From positions 352,523-416,522 of the forward strand of contig NZ_JAJISP010000005.1 in the NCBI RefSeq assembly GCF_022132145.1: a DNA stretch of 64,000 nt. Reading direction: 5' to 3'. The stretch comes from Pseudomonas sp. MMS21 TM103. GTDB taxonomy: Bacteria; Pseudomonadota; Gammaproteobacteria; Pseudomonadales; Pseudomonadaceae. The notes under the pieces are model-generated. The model had not been told where the DNA came from. It was given only the letters and a program-made list of their open reading frames with translations, and did not search any database. A program made the translations under genes and the position numbers. Shown here one piece after another: positions 1 to 8,633 of the stretch. Numbering within the stretch: the first letter of the stretch is position 1; each line of letters opens with the position of its first letter.

Positions 1-378
1 CGAGGCGCAGTAGCGCTGTTTCAACACCTCTATCGCGGCGTTCACGCTGCCCGGCCCGGATAAGGTAATCACCTTTACCGTGGCCGGCTGATAGCCGACC
101 CGCTGCAAGGCGTCCCGCAATTGCCCACTGGGCGCCAGCTGCACGCGGGCCAGGCGCTCGTCGGGCACCAGCGGGCCGGCGACCTCGCCTGGCTGGCCGG
201 CGCAGGTCTGTGGCGATTCGCGGTATTGGTTGATCAGTGCGATCAGCTGCTGGCTGTCGCTGGCGGATGCCGATGCGCCAGCGAGCAGCGCAACCGTCGC
301 CAGCGTGAGCAGTGTCAGGCGGTTGCGGCGCGCGCGACAGCCAGTGGAATGGGCGGCAAGGGGCATGGTTCGTGTCAT
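1..378 (-). CDS. Secreted CAP-like protein, N-terminal part (runs off window)
   Basis: Only the first 126 codons are present; the frame is still open at base 1. The start at 378 follows an AGGA-type ribosome site, with a second ATG at 366. Residues about 15-40 form an Arg-rich then hydrophobic signal peptide ending in Ala-Ser-Ala-Ser. The mature part starts with a LINQYR segment and contains two Cys. From memory, this layout resembles Pseudomonas exported proteins that carry a CAP (SCP/PR1) domain further downstream; that domain lies outside the window, so the family call is an inference. The protein should be periplasmic or secreted. Confidence 0.6.
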   Translation of the reverse strand, partial: MTRTMPLAAHSTGCRARRNRLTLLTLATVALLAGASASASDSQQLIALINQYRESPQTCAGQPGEVAGPLVPDERLARVQLAPSGQLRDALQRVGYQPATVKVITLSGPGSVNAAIEVLKQRYCAS

Positions 379-595
379 ACACGTCCTGGAGCTTGATGGC
401 CTGGCTGGGCCGCTAGAATGATCGACCGGTTGCTCGGTGACACTGTACTGCAACTGGATTCAGCTTGAAGGCGCAAACCACCACCGCCGCTCAGTAAATC
501 GAGCGTTACCCCTCATCTGCCAACACCCCAGCAGGGCAATATCAAAGGCGTGGCCGCTGGTCTGCGTAACGGTTCGCGCGCCTGCGCCGCCCTGC

Positions 596-934
596 CTAAC
601 CCAGCTGGTCGATCATGACTGCATTGGTGTAAACCAAACTGCCGTCACTCGCCCGGTGCCCGACCAGATGAAATTGGCCGCGCTGATCCGCATTCAAATA
701 GACGCGCCATTGGCAATCGGACAGGAGGCCACATTCCTCCGGCGTAGCCAACTCCATGCTGGCCATATCGGCATCGATCATGGCTTCTGCCTCGTGCGTC
801 TTCTGCAAGCGCTCCTCGGCCTGTTCCAGGCGCAGATGATCGGGCTCACTGACGCGAAAATGGAAGCTGCCCACCGGCGTGGACTTTGTGGCGCCGCTGG
901 CTTTGCACCAGCCTTCAATGGTCAAGGTATTCAT
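596..934 (-). CDS. Conserved hypothetical protein, 112 aa
   Basis: A 112-residue soluble protein with no signal peptide or membrane segment. It is preceded by a strong AGGAGG site seven bases before the ATG. The middle (residues about 30-55) is Glu/Gln/Arg-rich and probably helical; two Cys lie at about residues 68 and 74. I do not recognise a family with known function. It stands alone, divergent from ppiC across about 320 bases. Confidence 0.7.
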   Translation of the reverse strand: MNTLTIEGWCKASGATKSTPVGSFHFRVSEPDHLRLEQAEERLQKTHEAEAMIDADMASMELATPEECGLLSDCQWRVYLNADQRGQFHLVGHRASDGSLVYTNAVMIDQLG

Positions 935-1252
935 GGCAAGACCTCCTGAAATGGATGCCTGGGGACCGTCATGCCCTCCTGTTCAATTTTAGACAACGGC
1001 TGAAAAGATATTGATCCGTTGTTACCGTACCGAGCGGTCCAGGCAGTCGCACTCCAAGCCCCGAACGCAGGCCTCGGAGTCCGGGAACATATTGCGCGGC
1101 GCGCTGCTCGCCAAGCAGCGCGATAGACGGCAAGGCATCACCCACACCAGCGGGCAAGCAGACGGCCTTATCCAGGGCAGCCGCTGGCCGGCGTTTGAAT
1201 CCCGCGGTGATTACGGTAGGCTTTGCACCTTATTTGAAAAGGAGTCACCCCC
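935..1252. other. Divergent intergenic region, no gene seen
   Basis: 318 bases between the divergent starts of the 112-aa hypothetical gene and ppiC. It should hold both promoters. I see no convincing ORF, RNA gene or repeat. Confidence 0.5.
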
Positions 1253-1534
1253 ATGGCCAAAGCCACTGCCCGTCACATCCTGGTTGCATCCGAAGCCAAG
1301 TGCCTCGAACTCAAAACCGCTATCGAAGGCGGTGCCGACTTCGCCCAGGTTGCCAAAGACAACTCCACCTGCCCGTCCAGCCGTAGCGGCGGCGACCTCG
1401 GTTCCTTCGGCCCGGGTCAGATGGTCAAGGAATTCGACACCGTGGTGTTCAGCGCCCCGATCAATGTCGTGCAAGGCCCGGTGAAAACCCAGTTCGGTTT
1501 CCACCTGCTCGAAGTCACCAGTCGTCAGGACTGA
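1253..1534 (+). CDS. ppiC: Peptidyl-prolyl cis-trans isomerase, parvulin type
   Basis: A stand-alone parvulin domain of 93 residues, close to the length of E. coli PpiC. It catalyses cis-trans isomerisation of prolyl bonds and is cytoplasmic (no signal peptide). The family signatures are present: an N-terminal ARHIL strand, the SGGDLGSFGPGQMV segment in the middle and the C-terminal FGFHLLEV strand with its conserved His. An AAGGAGT ribosome site lies just upstream of the ATG. The gene is monocistronic. Confidence 0.93.
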   Translation: MAKATARHILVASEAKCLELKTAIEGGADFAQVAKDNSTCPSSRSGGDLGSFGPGQMVKEFDTVVFSAPINVVQGPVKTQFGFHLLEVTSRQD

Positions 1535-1622
1535 GCGTCTATGAAAAATCTCTCGCCTACTGCGACCGTCAGTAAACGGTCTCGTGACGGCGCTGGATAT
1601 TTTCACACCCTCTGACAGTTTC

Positions 1623-1653
1623 GATCGTACCTGTGTTTTGCGCAGGTACGATC
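1623..1653. terminator. Stem-loop between convergent genes
   Basis: Perfect 11-bp arms (gatcgtacctg / caggtacgatc) with a 9-base loop, between the stop of ppiC and the stop of the convergent decarboxylase-like gene. No long T tract follows on either strand, so termination is inferred from position. Confidence 0.45.
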
Positions 1654-1673
1654 AGCCTCCTGCCCCCCTGGCC

Positions 1674-2000
1674 TCAGGCCTGCGCTTTGCCAATCACATC
1701 GTCTGCCCAACTCAAGGCCGCAACCACTGTCGGGAAACCGATGGTACTGGTGAGCGAGAGCAGCGCGTGGTGGATCTGCTCGGCAGTGGCTCCGGCTTCC
1801 AGCGCCCTGCGCACATGACTGTGCACCGCGCCCTCTGAGCGGATGGCCGCCGCGGCGCCAAGTTGCACCAGTTGAATGACCTGCCCCTCAAGCGGGCCGG
1901 CAAGTCGCACAGCCTTGCCCAACGCCTCGACCGCGTCGAAATAATCCGGGTGCTGCTTACGCAAGCGTTGATAGGTCTCGAGTTCTGTTTTCTTTTCCAT
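1674..2000 (-). CDS. Carboxymuconolactone decarboxylase-family protein (no CxxC)
   Basis: The 108-residue CMD/AhpD-like fold is suggested by the segment from about residue 20: a YFDAVEALG helix, then LVQLGAAAAIRSEGAVHSHVRRALEAGAT and IHHALL, the usual helix-turn-helix order of the family. AhpD peroxidase adaptors carry a catalytic CxxC pair, but this protein has no cysteine, so it is unlikely to be an AhpD-type reductase. The His in AVHSHV is retained. I chose the start at 2000 because GAGGAAA precedes it; a longer frame reaches 2054. The substrate is unknown. Confidence 0.8.
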   Translation of the reverse strand: MEKKTELETYQRLRKQHPDYFDAVEALGKAVRLAGPLEGQVIQLVQLGAAAAIRSEGAVHSHVRRALEAGATAEQIHHALLSLTSTIGFPTVVAALSWADDVIGKAQA

Positions 2001-2336
2001 GCAAGTTTCCTCGTGCTGGACGTATGCCGGATTTGCCCTTCGGCTCAGGCGCAATGGCTTTAGTCAGGGTAGTACCTTGGCGCGAAAGATCATCGATTAC
2101 GGCCAGACGGCCGCCCGCCATACTGCACCTCGGGCCATGTCGACCCGCCGACGCTTTTCCAGCGCACCCGGTTACCAAGGACAGGCGTGGCTGATTGCGC
2201 TTGAGCGCTGGCTAGAGCATGACGCGGAGCGCGGACGAAGAAAGGCCCGCAGGACGCGGGCCAGGAAGGGAGTCAGGGTGTTAAAAGTGCGCACCTTAAA
2301 TTTCAGTTGAACAAGATCTCGCCACGCGGCGTCTGC
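2001..2336. other. Intergenic region with a terminator-like hairpin
   Basis: 336 bases without a supported gene. It contains the hairpin at 2244-2262 and presumably the promoter of the gene starting at 2000. Confidence 0.4.
2244..2262 (-). terminator. Rho-independent terminator of the repeat-rich exported protein gene
   Basis: Arms ggcccgc / gcgggcc around a 5-base loop. Read on the minus strand the stem is followed by TTTCTTC, about 75 bases beyond the stop of the gene at 2337-2729. Confidence 0.6.
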
Positions 2337-2729
2337 TCAATCGCGACGATAGTTGCGCTGATTGTGCTGATCGCGATCGCGATGGTTGCGTTGGTCACGG
2401 TGGTTACGCTGATCGCGATAGTCGCGATGGCCACGATTATTGCGATAGTCGCCACGAACCGGCACGGCCACGTAGCTAACCTGTTGTGGTGCGTAACCAT
2501 GGCGATGATGCGAGTAGCGGCGCGGTGCGTAGTGCACCACCCGTTGCGGCTGGCGGTAATCATGGCGATGTCTATCGTCATGCGAATTATTGAGCGTAGA
2601 AACCAGCAGCGCGCCGACGGCCACGCCTGCGATGACGGGAACGACTTGGCTTCGCTCGAAAGCGGATGCACTGCCTGCCGCGACAAGACAACCGGCCAGT
2701 AGTACGACCTTGGAAATTCGACTCAGCAT
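2337..2729 (-). CDS. Exported protein with Arg/Asp/His/Asn repeats
   Basis: A 130-residue protein. Residues 1-24 form a signal peptide (ISKVVLLAGCLVAAGSASA, cleaved before Phe-Glu). A short hydrophobic stretch (about 31-43) follows, then a basic His/Arg/Tyr region. The last 40 residues are a tandem low-complexity array of RDYRDQ and NHRDQR units. I chose the start at 2729 because AGGAGG lies eight bases upstream. The function is unknown: the charged tail could bind metal, polyanion or cell wall, but nothing in the sequence decides this. The repeats are also visible in the DNA (about 2340-2450). Confidence 0.75.
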   Translation of the reverse strand: MLSRISKVVLLAGCLVAAGSASAFERSQVVPVIAGVAVGALLVSTLNNSHDDRHRHDYRQPQRVVHYAPRRYSHHRHGYAPQQVSYVAVPVRGDYRNNRGHRDYRDQRNHRDQRNHRDRDQHNQRNYRRD

Positions 2730-3060
2730 AAGTACCTCCTGGTATTCACGGGGACGTATTCCCCGACCTCCATCAAACAACGGATACGCGTCAGCTGAGG
2801 TCAGCCATGAGTAAGCCGAGGGTAAAGATCCAAGAATCGCAGCCACGACCCAGGCGATGCGCAGCGGCGCCGACTTGGCCTCCACGCGGCGACCTGGAGC
2901 CACCGGCTGCAAGGTTTGACCGGACGGCGCCAGTCACCTGAAAGCGGCCAGGGCGATTGCCGAAGCGAACTGAGAGCCCCCTCGATCAACGGAATAGGGT
3001 GGCGCTGGATAGACAGGTATACTCGCGCCCCACTTTTCCCTCGGCCGCAGCGGACCTTCC
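2730..3060. other. Divergent intergenic region
   Basis: 331 bases between the divergent repeat-rich gene and the 85-aa gene. It presumably contains both promoters. I see no RNA gene or convincing ORF. Confidence 0.4.
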
Positions 3061-3318
3061 ATGACCAGCACCCACTCGCCTGACCCAACGCTCGCCACTC
3101 AGGCTACCGATGGTGAACCCGCTACAGCCGCAACCAGCGAACCGACCGTGGTGAAGAAACCCGGCCTGGCAGGCTTTGCCTCGCTGTTCTCCGCCGCCGC
3201 AGACGCCTCGGCCAGAAACGACGGCCAGGCCTGGCACCAGAAAGGCAACAAGTCCGCTCACGAAAAGAAGATCGGTCCGGCACCGAATGGCACCCGCCGC
3301 TCCATGGGCAAGCGCTAA
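3061..3318 (+). CDS. Conserved hypothetical protein, 85 aa
   Basis: A small, Ala/Thr-rich, probably partly disordered protein with a basic C-terminus ending in GTRRSMGKR. There is no signal peptide or membrane segment. I recall similar short proteins in other Pseudomonas genomes, but no function. It is convergent with eamA, with only 14 bases between the stops. Confidence 0.7.
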   Translation: MTSTHSPDPTLATQATDGEPATAATSEPTVVKKPGLAGFASLFSAAADASARNDGQAWHQKGNKSAHEKKIGPAPNGTRRSMGKR

Positions 3319-3332
3319 CAGCCGAACGCCGC

Positions 3333-4211
3333 TCAAGCCAGGCGTAAACGCCCGTACAGCCAGCCGCCGCAGACGTTGATCAGCAGCCCGAGCATGACCA
3401 GGAGCGCGCCAAGCACTTGCAGCGCCCCCAGACGTTCGTCGAGCAGCAGCGCCGAAGATGTCAGCCCCACCACTGGCACCAGCAGCGAGAACGGCGCCAC
3501 CTGGCTGACCGGGTAGCGCGACAGCAGCCGGCTCCACAGGCCATAGCCGAGAATGGTCGCGCCGAAAGCCAGGTAGATCAGCACCAGGATCGAATCCAGA
3601 CTGATCCCACGCAGGGCGGCCTCGATCGCCTCGGGCCCTTCAACAAGCCAGGACAGCGCCAGGAATGGCAGTGGCGGCACCAGACTGCCCCACACCACCA
3701 GGCCAACCAGGTTCACCTTGCCCAGCTTGCGCGTGACGATATTGCCCAGCGCCCACATTGACGCCGCGCCAATGGTCAGGAAAAACCCGGCCAGGGTCAT
3801 CAGCCGGTCGCCCTGCAGGCCAATCAGCAGCAAGCCTGCCGCCGCCACCAACAGGCCGAACAAATTGGCCAGGCGCAGGCGTTCGCCGAGAAACAGCGCG
3901 GCAAATAACAGGGTGAAGAAGGCCTGGGACTGCAACACCAGCGAAGCCAGGCCCGCCGGCATGCCCACCGACATGGCATAGAACAGAAAGGCGAACTGGC
4001 CCAGCGAGATGGTCAGCCCGTAAAGCAGCAGCCAGCGCAGCGGAATCTGCGGGCGCTTGATGAACAGAACCGCCGGGAAGGCTGCGAGCATGAAACGCAA
4101 CGCCCCCAGCAACATCGGCGGCATGTCATGCAGGCCGATCTTGATCACTACAAAATTCAGCCCCCAGACGATGATCACTACCAGCGCCAACAGCAAATCC
4201 TTGGGCGACAC
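3333..4211 (-). CDS. eamA: EamA-type cysteine/O-acetylserine exporter
   Basis: 292 residues with about ten hydrophobic segments in two EamA repeats (residues about 5-135 and 145-285). Similarity to E. coli EamA (YdeD) is strong as I recall it: VVWGLNFVVIK near the start, MPAGLASLVLQ at about 85 and the APFSLLVPVVGL segment near 245. EamA exports cysteine-pathway metabolites across the inner membrane. The start is a GTG at 4211 with AGGAAG five bases upstream. It is divergent from a TauE/SafE permease gene, which also suggests a role in sulfur-metabolite export; that link is an inference. Confidence 0.88.
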   Translation of the reverse strand: MSPKDLLLALVVIIVWGLNFVVIKIGLHDMPPMLLGALRFMLAAFPAVLFIKRPQIPLRWLLLYGLTISLGQFAFLFYAMSVGMPAGLASLVLQSQAFFTLLFAALFLGERLRLANLFGLLVAAAGLLLIGLQGDRLMTLAGFFLTIGAASMWALGNIVTRKLGKVNLVGLVVWGSLVPPLPFLALSWLVEGPEAIEAALRGISLDSILVLIYLAFGATILGYGLWSRLLSRYPVSQVAPFSLLVPVVGLTSSALLLDERLGALQVLGALLVMLGLLINVCGGWLYGRLRLA

Positions 4212-4412
4212 GGCGCTTCCTCATCTTCACGGGTGAGCAGTCATTAGAGCAGCGACGGCCTATCGCCTCTATACACAGTCGCTGGACAAAATGGCCACAC
4301 AGTCCGCTGTGCGCTTGCGGCGCTGGACGATCCTCAGCAAACCCCACAGACGCCATGCAGCAACGGCCTGCCCTCTGCTAACCTGCGCGCTTTTGCGCTG
4401 TGGCCTGGTTTT

Positions 4413-5147
4413 ATGAGCCTGTCTGATTTTCTCCTGTTTGCCCTACCGGCGGTATTCCTCACCGGACTCTCCAAAGGCGGCTTCGGCGGCGCACTCGGCG
4501 GTATCGCAGTGCCGCTGCTGGCGTTGGCCAGCACGCCGAAGCAGGCGGCGGCCGTGATGCTGCCGATTCTCTGCCTGGCCGACCTGGTGGGGCTGAAGGC
4601 CTATTTCGGCAAGTGGGATATGGCTAACCTCAAGGTGATGATGCCCGGCGCGCTGATCGGCATCGGCATCGGCTGGCTGAGCTTCGAGCTGCTCAATGAA
4701 AACCTGATCGGCTTGCTGATCGGGATGATTGCCGTGTCCTTCGTGCTGCTGGGCCTGATCAACGGCAGCCAGTCGCCGCGCCCGCTGCACAGGGGTCGCG
4801 GCACCCTGCTCTCGACCTTGGCCGGCTTCACCAGTTTTGTCGCCCACGCCGGCGGCCCGCCGGTGATGATGCACCTGCTGCCGCAACAGCTCGACAAGGT
4901 GCGCTACGTTGCCACCATCAACCTGTTCTTCCTGCTGACCAACGCCCTGAAACTGATCCCCTATGCGGCCCTGGGCCAGTTCAGCGAGGAGAACCTGCTG
5001 TACAGCCTGATGCTTGCGCCTATCGTGCCGCTTGGTGTGTGGAGCGGCCTGTGGCTGCAGTCGCGGGTCAATCACACTTGGTTCTACCGTATAGCTCGCC
5101 TGGGAATGCTGTTGGCAGGCATTCAACTGATCTGGCGCAACCTCTAA
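4413..5147 (+). CDS. TauE/SafE-family sulfite/organosulfonate exporter
   Basis: A 244-residue membrane protein with about eight hydrophobic segments and the family hallmark GLSKGGFGGALGGIAVP near residue 19. A second conserved element, TLAGFTSFVAHAGGPPVMM, lies at about residue 130. The family (DUF81) exports small anions such as sulfite, taurine breakdown products or sulfoacetate; the substrate cannot be told from sequence. The ribosome site is weak. It is divergent from eamA across 201 bases, so the two could share regulation. Confidence 0.9.
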   Translation: MSLSDFLLFALPAVFLTGLSKGGFGGALGGIAVPLLALASTPKQAAAVMLPILCLADLVGLKAYFGKWDMANLKVMMPGALIGIGIGWLSFELLNENLIGLLIGMIAVSFVLLGLINGSQSPRPLHRGRGTLLSTLAGFTSFVAHAGGPPVMMHLLPQQLDKVRYVATINLFFLLTNALKLIPYAALGQFSEENLLYSLMLAPIVPLGVWSGLWLQSRVNHTWFYRIARLGMLLAGIQLIWRNL

Positions 5148-5179
5148 CCTGGGCGGACACAAGCCTGCTTTAGCCCAGG
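5148..5179. terminator. Stem-loop after the TauE/SafE gene
   Basis: Arms cctgggc / gcccagg immediately after the stop codon, separated by 18 bases. There is no T tract, so this is a weak terminator candidate. Confidence 0.35.
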
Positions 5180-5369
5180 TCATAACGCGACTTGGACTAA
5201 TGCAGGCTAAAGACTGGTGGACTACCGACGCTGCGACCCTCTCAGCGGAAGACGCTGGCTACAGCGTTCCCAGGTTTCGCCACTCGCAACGCTACGCACG
5301 GCTGGCATGCCCTTGAAGGCATGGCCCGCCGCCACTTGGCTGCGCTAATCAGCAACATCTGCTGACCGG

Positions 5370-5801
5370 CTATTTCACCAGCAGCACCGGCACCGACACC
5401 TCATGAATCACCCGCGAGGCCACCGAGCCCAGCAACAAGCCGGTGAAACTGCCCAGGCCACGCGTGCCCATCACCACGGTGTCGCACTGCAGGTGCTTGG
5501 TTATGAGGCCTATTTGCTCCGCCACATTGCCGAAGGCGGTGTGCTTCTCATGGGCTATTTTCGCCTCCTGCAACTGCGCGGCCGGCCACTCGAGCAGCTC
5601 AGTGGCGGCCAGTTGCAAGGACTGGCGCATATTGCTGATCATTTCATCATTGATGTATTCGCCATACAGCGCGGGTTCATGCTGCACGTTGAGCAGATGC
5701 ACCTCCAGCGTTGCGGCATGCATGTGGGCAAAGTCGATCACGTACTGCAGGGCACGCTTCGAGCTGTCCGAACCATCGAAGGCAAGCAGTATCTTACGCA
5801 T
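5370..5801 (-). CDS. Universal stress protein, UspA family (copy 1)
   Basis: 143 residues forming one Usp domain. It opens with the KILLAFDGSDSS strand and loop and ends with the ATP-binding signature GTRGLGSFTG...GS (G-x2-G-x9-G-S), so it should be the ATP-binding type. The start at 5801 has GAGGAGA upstream; the frame extends further but without a better site. It lies just downstream of a close paralogue on the same strand, so the pair is a tandem duplication. Such proteins support survival under stress or low oxygen in Pseudomonas; the specific role here is unknown. Confidence 0.92.
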   Translation of the reverse strand: MRKILLAFDGSDSSKRALQYVIDFAHMHAATLEVHLLNVQHEPALYGEYINDEMISNMRQSLQLAATELLEWPAAQLQEAKIAHEKHTAFGNVAEQIGLITKHLQCDTVVMGTRGLGSFTGLLLGSVASRVIHEVSVPVLLVK

Positions 5802-5882
5802 CACCAGTCTCCTCTTTCGCTTCATTTACAAGCATAGACCGGTGCCGCCTGCCGCATGTTCGGCGCAGATCTACTCGAGTGC

Positions 5883-6314
5883 CTACTTCACCAGCAGCAC
5901 CGGCACCGACACTTCATGAACCACCCGCGTGGCCACAGAGCCCAGCAGCATGCCGGTGAAACTGCCCAGGCCGCGCGTGCCCATCACCACGGTGTCACAG
6001 CCCAGTTGATCGGCGAACTCGCTCACCAGTGCCGCCACGTTGCCGATCGCGGTGTGCGCCTTGTAGCGGATACCGGCGGCCTTTAAGTGATCGGCCGGCC
6101 ACTCGAGGATTTCGGATGCGGTGGCCTGCAGTGACTGCTGCATTTGCTCGATGATCGCGCCAGTCACGTACTCGCCGTACAACACCGGCTCGTGCTGCAC
6201 ATTGAGCAAATGCACCTCCAGCGTCGCCGCATGATCACGGGCGAAGTCGATGACGTACTGTAGAGCACGCTTCGAACTGTCCGAGCCATCGAATGCAACC
6301 AATACCTTGCGCAT
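5883..6314 (-). CDS. Universal stress protein, UspA family (copy 2)
   Basis: 143 residues, the same length as copy 1 and nearly identical to it in the first 50 residues and the last 35 (ATP-binding loop GTRGLGSFTG). The centres differ more (residues about 50-105). The start at 6314 follows an AGGAGA site. The 81-base gap to copy 1 has no clear terminator, so the two are probably co-transcribed from upstream of this gene. Confidence 0.92.
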   Translation of the reverse strand: MRKVLVAFDGSDSSKRALQYVIDFARDHAATLEVHLLNVQHEPVLYGEYVTGAIIEQMQQSLQATASEILEWPADHLKAAGIRYKAHTAIGNVAALVSEFADQLGCDTVVMGTRGLGSFTGMLLGSVATRVVHEVSVPVLLVK

Positions 6315-6645
6315 AACCCGTCTCCTCTGCTGATTCACGACAAGCATAGACCAGCGCATCAGGCCGTCAGTTGCGCCAGGACAAGTTGGACGTTGTTCAG
6401 ATCCCCCCGAGTGGCCTGCTCCTGGACGTTTTTCCCGGATCAAGCGGCTGCCAGTAGATTCCCGCCAGCGCTGGCGAAGGGGTCATGTCAATCAAAGGGT
6501 GTCAGGCGCCGGCGGAGCGATTAAAATCCGTGGTCTAACTCCGTAGCCTGGTTTTCTGCTGGCCGCCGCTCATCTGCACGTGGCCTCACCGGCAAGAACC
6601 TCACGGCCGGCTACTTACTCACCCGCACAGACCAAGAGAATCCGC
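6315..6645. other. Divergent intergenic region
   Basis: 331 bases between the universal stress gene pair and the YebC paralogue. It should hold promoters for both directions. No gene or clear operator is seen. Confidence 0.4.
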
Positions 6646-7347
6646 ATGGGCGCACAATGGAAAGCCAAACCTAGAGAAGCCGCCGCCAACGCCAGGGGCA
6701 AGATTTTCGGCCGCTTGGTGAAAGAAATCATGATCGCCGCGCGTAACGGCGCCGACCCGGACATGAACCCCAAGCTGCGCCTGGCCGTGCATCAGGCGAA
6801 AAAGGCCTCGATGCCCAAGGACACCCTGGACCGGGCGATCAAAAAAGGCGCGGGCTTGAGCGGTGAAACCGTCAACTTCGAACGCACCACCTATGAAGGC
6901 TTCGCGCCGCATCAGGTGCCGGTGATCGTCGAATGCCTGACCGATAACATCAACCGCACCGTGGCCGAGATCCGTGTGCTGTTCCGCAAGGGCCAGATGG
7001 GGGCTTCCGGCTCGGTGACCTGGGACTTCGACCACGTGGGCCTGATTGAAGCCTCCAGCGACAGCGGCGCCGACCCGGAACTGGCCGCCATCGAAGCCGG
7101 CGCCCAGGATTTCGAGCCAGCCGATGAGGGCAACACCCTGTTCATCACCGAGCTGACCGATCTCGACGCGGTGTGCCGCGCCCTGCCCGACCAGGGTTTC
7201 ACGGTCAACTCGGCCAACCTGGGCTATCGACCGAAGAACCCGGTCACCGGCCTGAGCGACGCCGAAATGGAGGAAGTCGAAGCCTTCCTCGAGGCCATCG
7301 ACGGCCACGACGACGTGCAGAATGTCTATGTCGGCCTGGCCGGCTAG
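6646..7347 (+). CDS. YebC/PmpR-family protein (YeeN-like paralogue)
   Basis: 233 residues with the YebC signature regions: N-terminal MGAQWKAK, GKIFGRLVKEIMIAAR at about 20, then YEGFAPHQVPVIVECLTDNINRT at about 85. YebC-family proteins act as transcription regulators or, by recent work on some members, assist ribosomes at proline-rich sequences. The classical Pseudomonas PmpR begins MAGHSKWANI; this one begins differently and looks like the second, YeeN-like paralogue. I chose the start at 6646 by family alignment. Its stop lies nine bases from the convergent DUF488 gene. Confidence 0.88.
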   Translation: MGAQWKAKPREAAANARGKIFGRLVKEIMIAARNGADPDMNPKLRLAVHQAKKASMPKDTLDRAIKKGAGLSGETVNFERTTYEGFAPHQVPVIVECLTDNINRTVAEIRVLFRKGQMGASGSVTWDFDHVGLIEASSDSGADPELAAIEAGAQDFEPADEGNTLFITELTDLDAVCRALPDQGFTVNSANLGYRPKNPVTGLSDAEMEEVEAFLEAIDGHDDVQNVYVGLAG

Positions 7348-7356
7348 GCGCAAGGC

Positions 7357-7752
7357 TCAGAGCCTGTCCGCGTAACACAGCGCCGAGCTGGGCTCGGCTC
7401 GGCGGTCCAGCTCCTCTTCGAGAAACTCGGCCAGCACCTGGGCGTTGTTCGACTGCGTCGCGCGGGCGGCGAACAACAGGGTCAGGGTATCTTGCTCGGC
7501 GATGTCCAGCAGCCCTTGCCAATATTCCGGGTGGCCGGCCAGTTCGCGCCGGTAGAGTTGGCGAAACTCGCCAAACCGATCGGGCGCGTGGCCAAATTGG
7601 CGACGCAATTCGGTGGATGGCGCCACCTCGCGCAGCCAGGCGTCCAGTTGCAAGGTTGCCTTGCTGCAACCGCGCGGCCATAGGCGGTCGACCAATACCC
7701 GCCGACCATCGGTTGCGGCCACTTCGTCGTATACCCGTTTGCACTGAATCAT
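7357..7752 (-). CDS. DUF488-family protein
   Basis: 131 residues, soluble. The family motif VDRLWPRG lies near residue 20, followed by the typical LREVAPSTELRRQFGH and RYRREL-like segments, and LLFAAR near residue 93. DUF488 proteins are widespread and have no settled biochemical role. The start at 7752 fits the family; its ribosome site is weak. It is convergent with the YebC paralogue and divergent from the lipoprotein gene at 7819. Confidence 0.88.
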   Translation of the reverse strand: MIQCKRVYDEVAATDGRRVLVDRLWPRGCSKATLQLDAWLREVAPSTELRRQFGHAPDRFGEFRQLYRRELAGHPEYWQGLLDIAEQDTLTLLFAARATQSNNAQVLAEFLEEELDRRAEPSSALCYADRL

Positions 7753-7818
7753 CAGACTCTGCCCTTGTGATCGCCCATGTGGCTGAGTACCGTGGCCGCT
7801 CTTGCCAGGAGAGCCGCG

Positions 7819-8490
7819 ATGCACGCCAGTCGTATTTTATTGTTTGCCCTGTTACCGCTTTTTGCCAGTTGCCAGGTGTTCAGCGAAAAACCCAAGACCG
7901 ATTCGGCGATACCCACCCGCCTGCAAGGCGAGCTGAGCCTGGATGCCGGCCAACTGCTGCTGCGCCCCTGCCAGGAGCAACGGCATTTCGTCATCACCAA
8001 TGACGGCGCGACCAGCATCATGCGCGACGCGGCCGAACTGCTGGCCGACGGCCCCGGTCCGCTGTTTGCCGATCTGCGTGGCCAGTTGGCAGCCAGCCAG
8101 CGAACCGGCGTCGATGGCCAATTGACCCTTAGCCGCGTATACCGCCTGCAACGCGAAGGCCCGGGCTGCGATGACCCCAACTTCAAGCGCACCACCCTGC
8201 ATGCCAGCGGCCAGGAGCCAGGCTGGAGCGTGACCGTCAGCAGCCAGGGCTTGGTTCTCAACCGCGCCGGCCAGGAACCGCTGGCCTTGCCCTATCTGGA
8301 AGAACAGTTGCCGGAAAACCGCCTCAACCTGACCAGTGAAGCCAACGGCCAACGCCTGGAGCTGTGGGCCGCGCCGCAACGCTGCGTCGACAGCATGAGC
8401 GGCGCCGTACAGCACCTGTCAGCCGAACTGCGCCTCAATGGTCAAGTGATGCGCGGCTGCGCCTACTTCGGCGGCGCGCGCGAGGATTGA
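7819..8490 (+). CDS. COG3650-type lipoprotein
   Basis: 223 residues with a lipoprotein signal: hydrophobic residues 5-16, then Phe-Ala-Ser-Cys with Cys18 as the lipidated residue. The C-terminal third has the arrangement I associate with COG3650: SGQEPGW, then CVDSMSG, then MRGCAYFGG, with two Cys that may form a disulfide. AGGAGA precedes the ATG. It is predicted to sit in the outer membrane or periplasm. The function is unknown. Confidence 0.8.
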   Translation: MHASRILLFALLPLFASCQVFSEKPKTDSAIPTRLQGELSLDAGQLLLRPCQEQRHFVITNDGATSIMRDAAELLADGPGPLFADLRGQLAASQRTGVDGQLTLSRVYRLQREGPGCDDPNFKRTTLHASGQEPGWSVTVSSQGLVLNRAGQEPLALPYLEEQLPENRLNLTSEANGQRLELWAAPQRCVDSMSGAVQHLSAELRLNGQVMRGCAYFGGARED

Positions 8491-8633
8491 GCAACCTGCC
8501 GCTGCTAGCGCTGGGCTGAAGCGCAGATGGATCCAGGCCAGTGCAGCGTGCCCCCTCCCGGCCCAATAGCGCTTATAATCGCCACCTTGTCTTAGCTGCC
8601 GGGTTGCCTCCGGCCCTGATCCTGGATTGCCTC

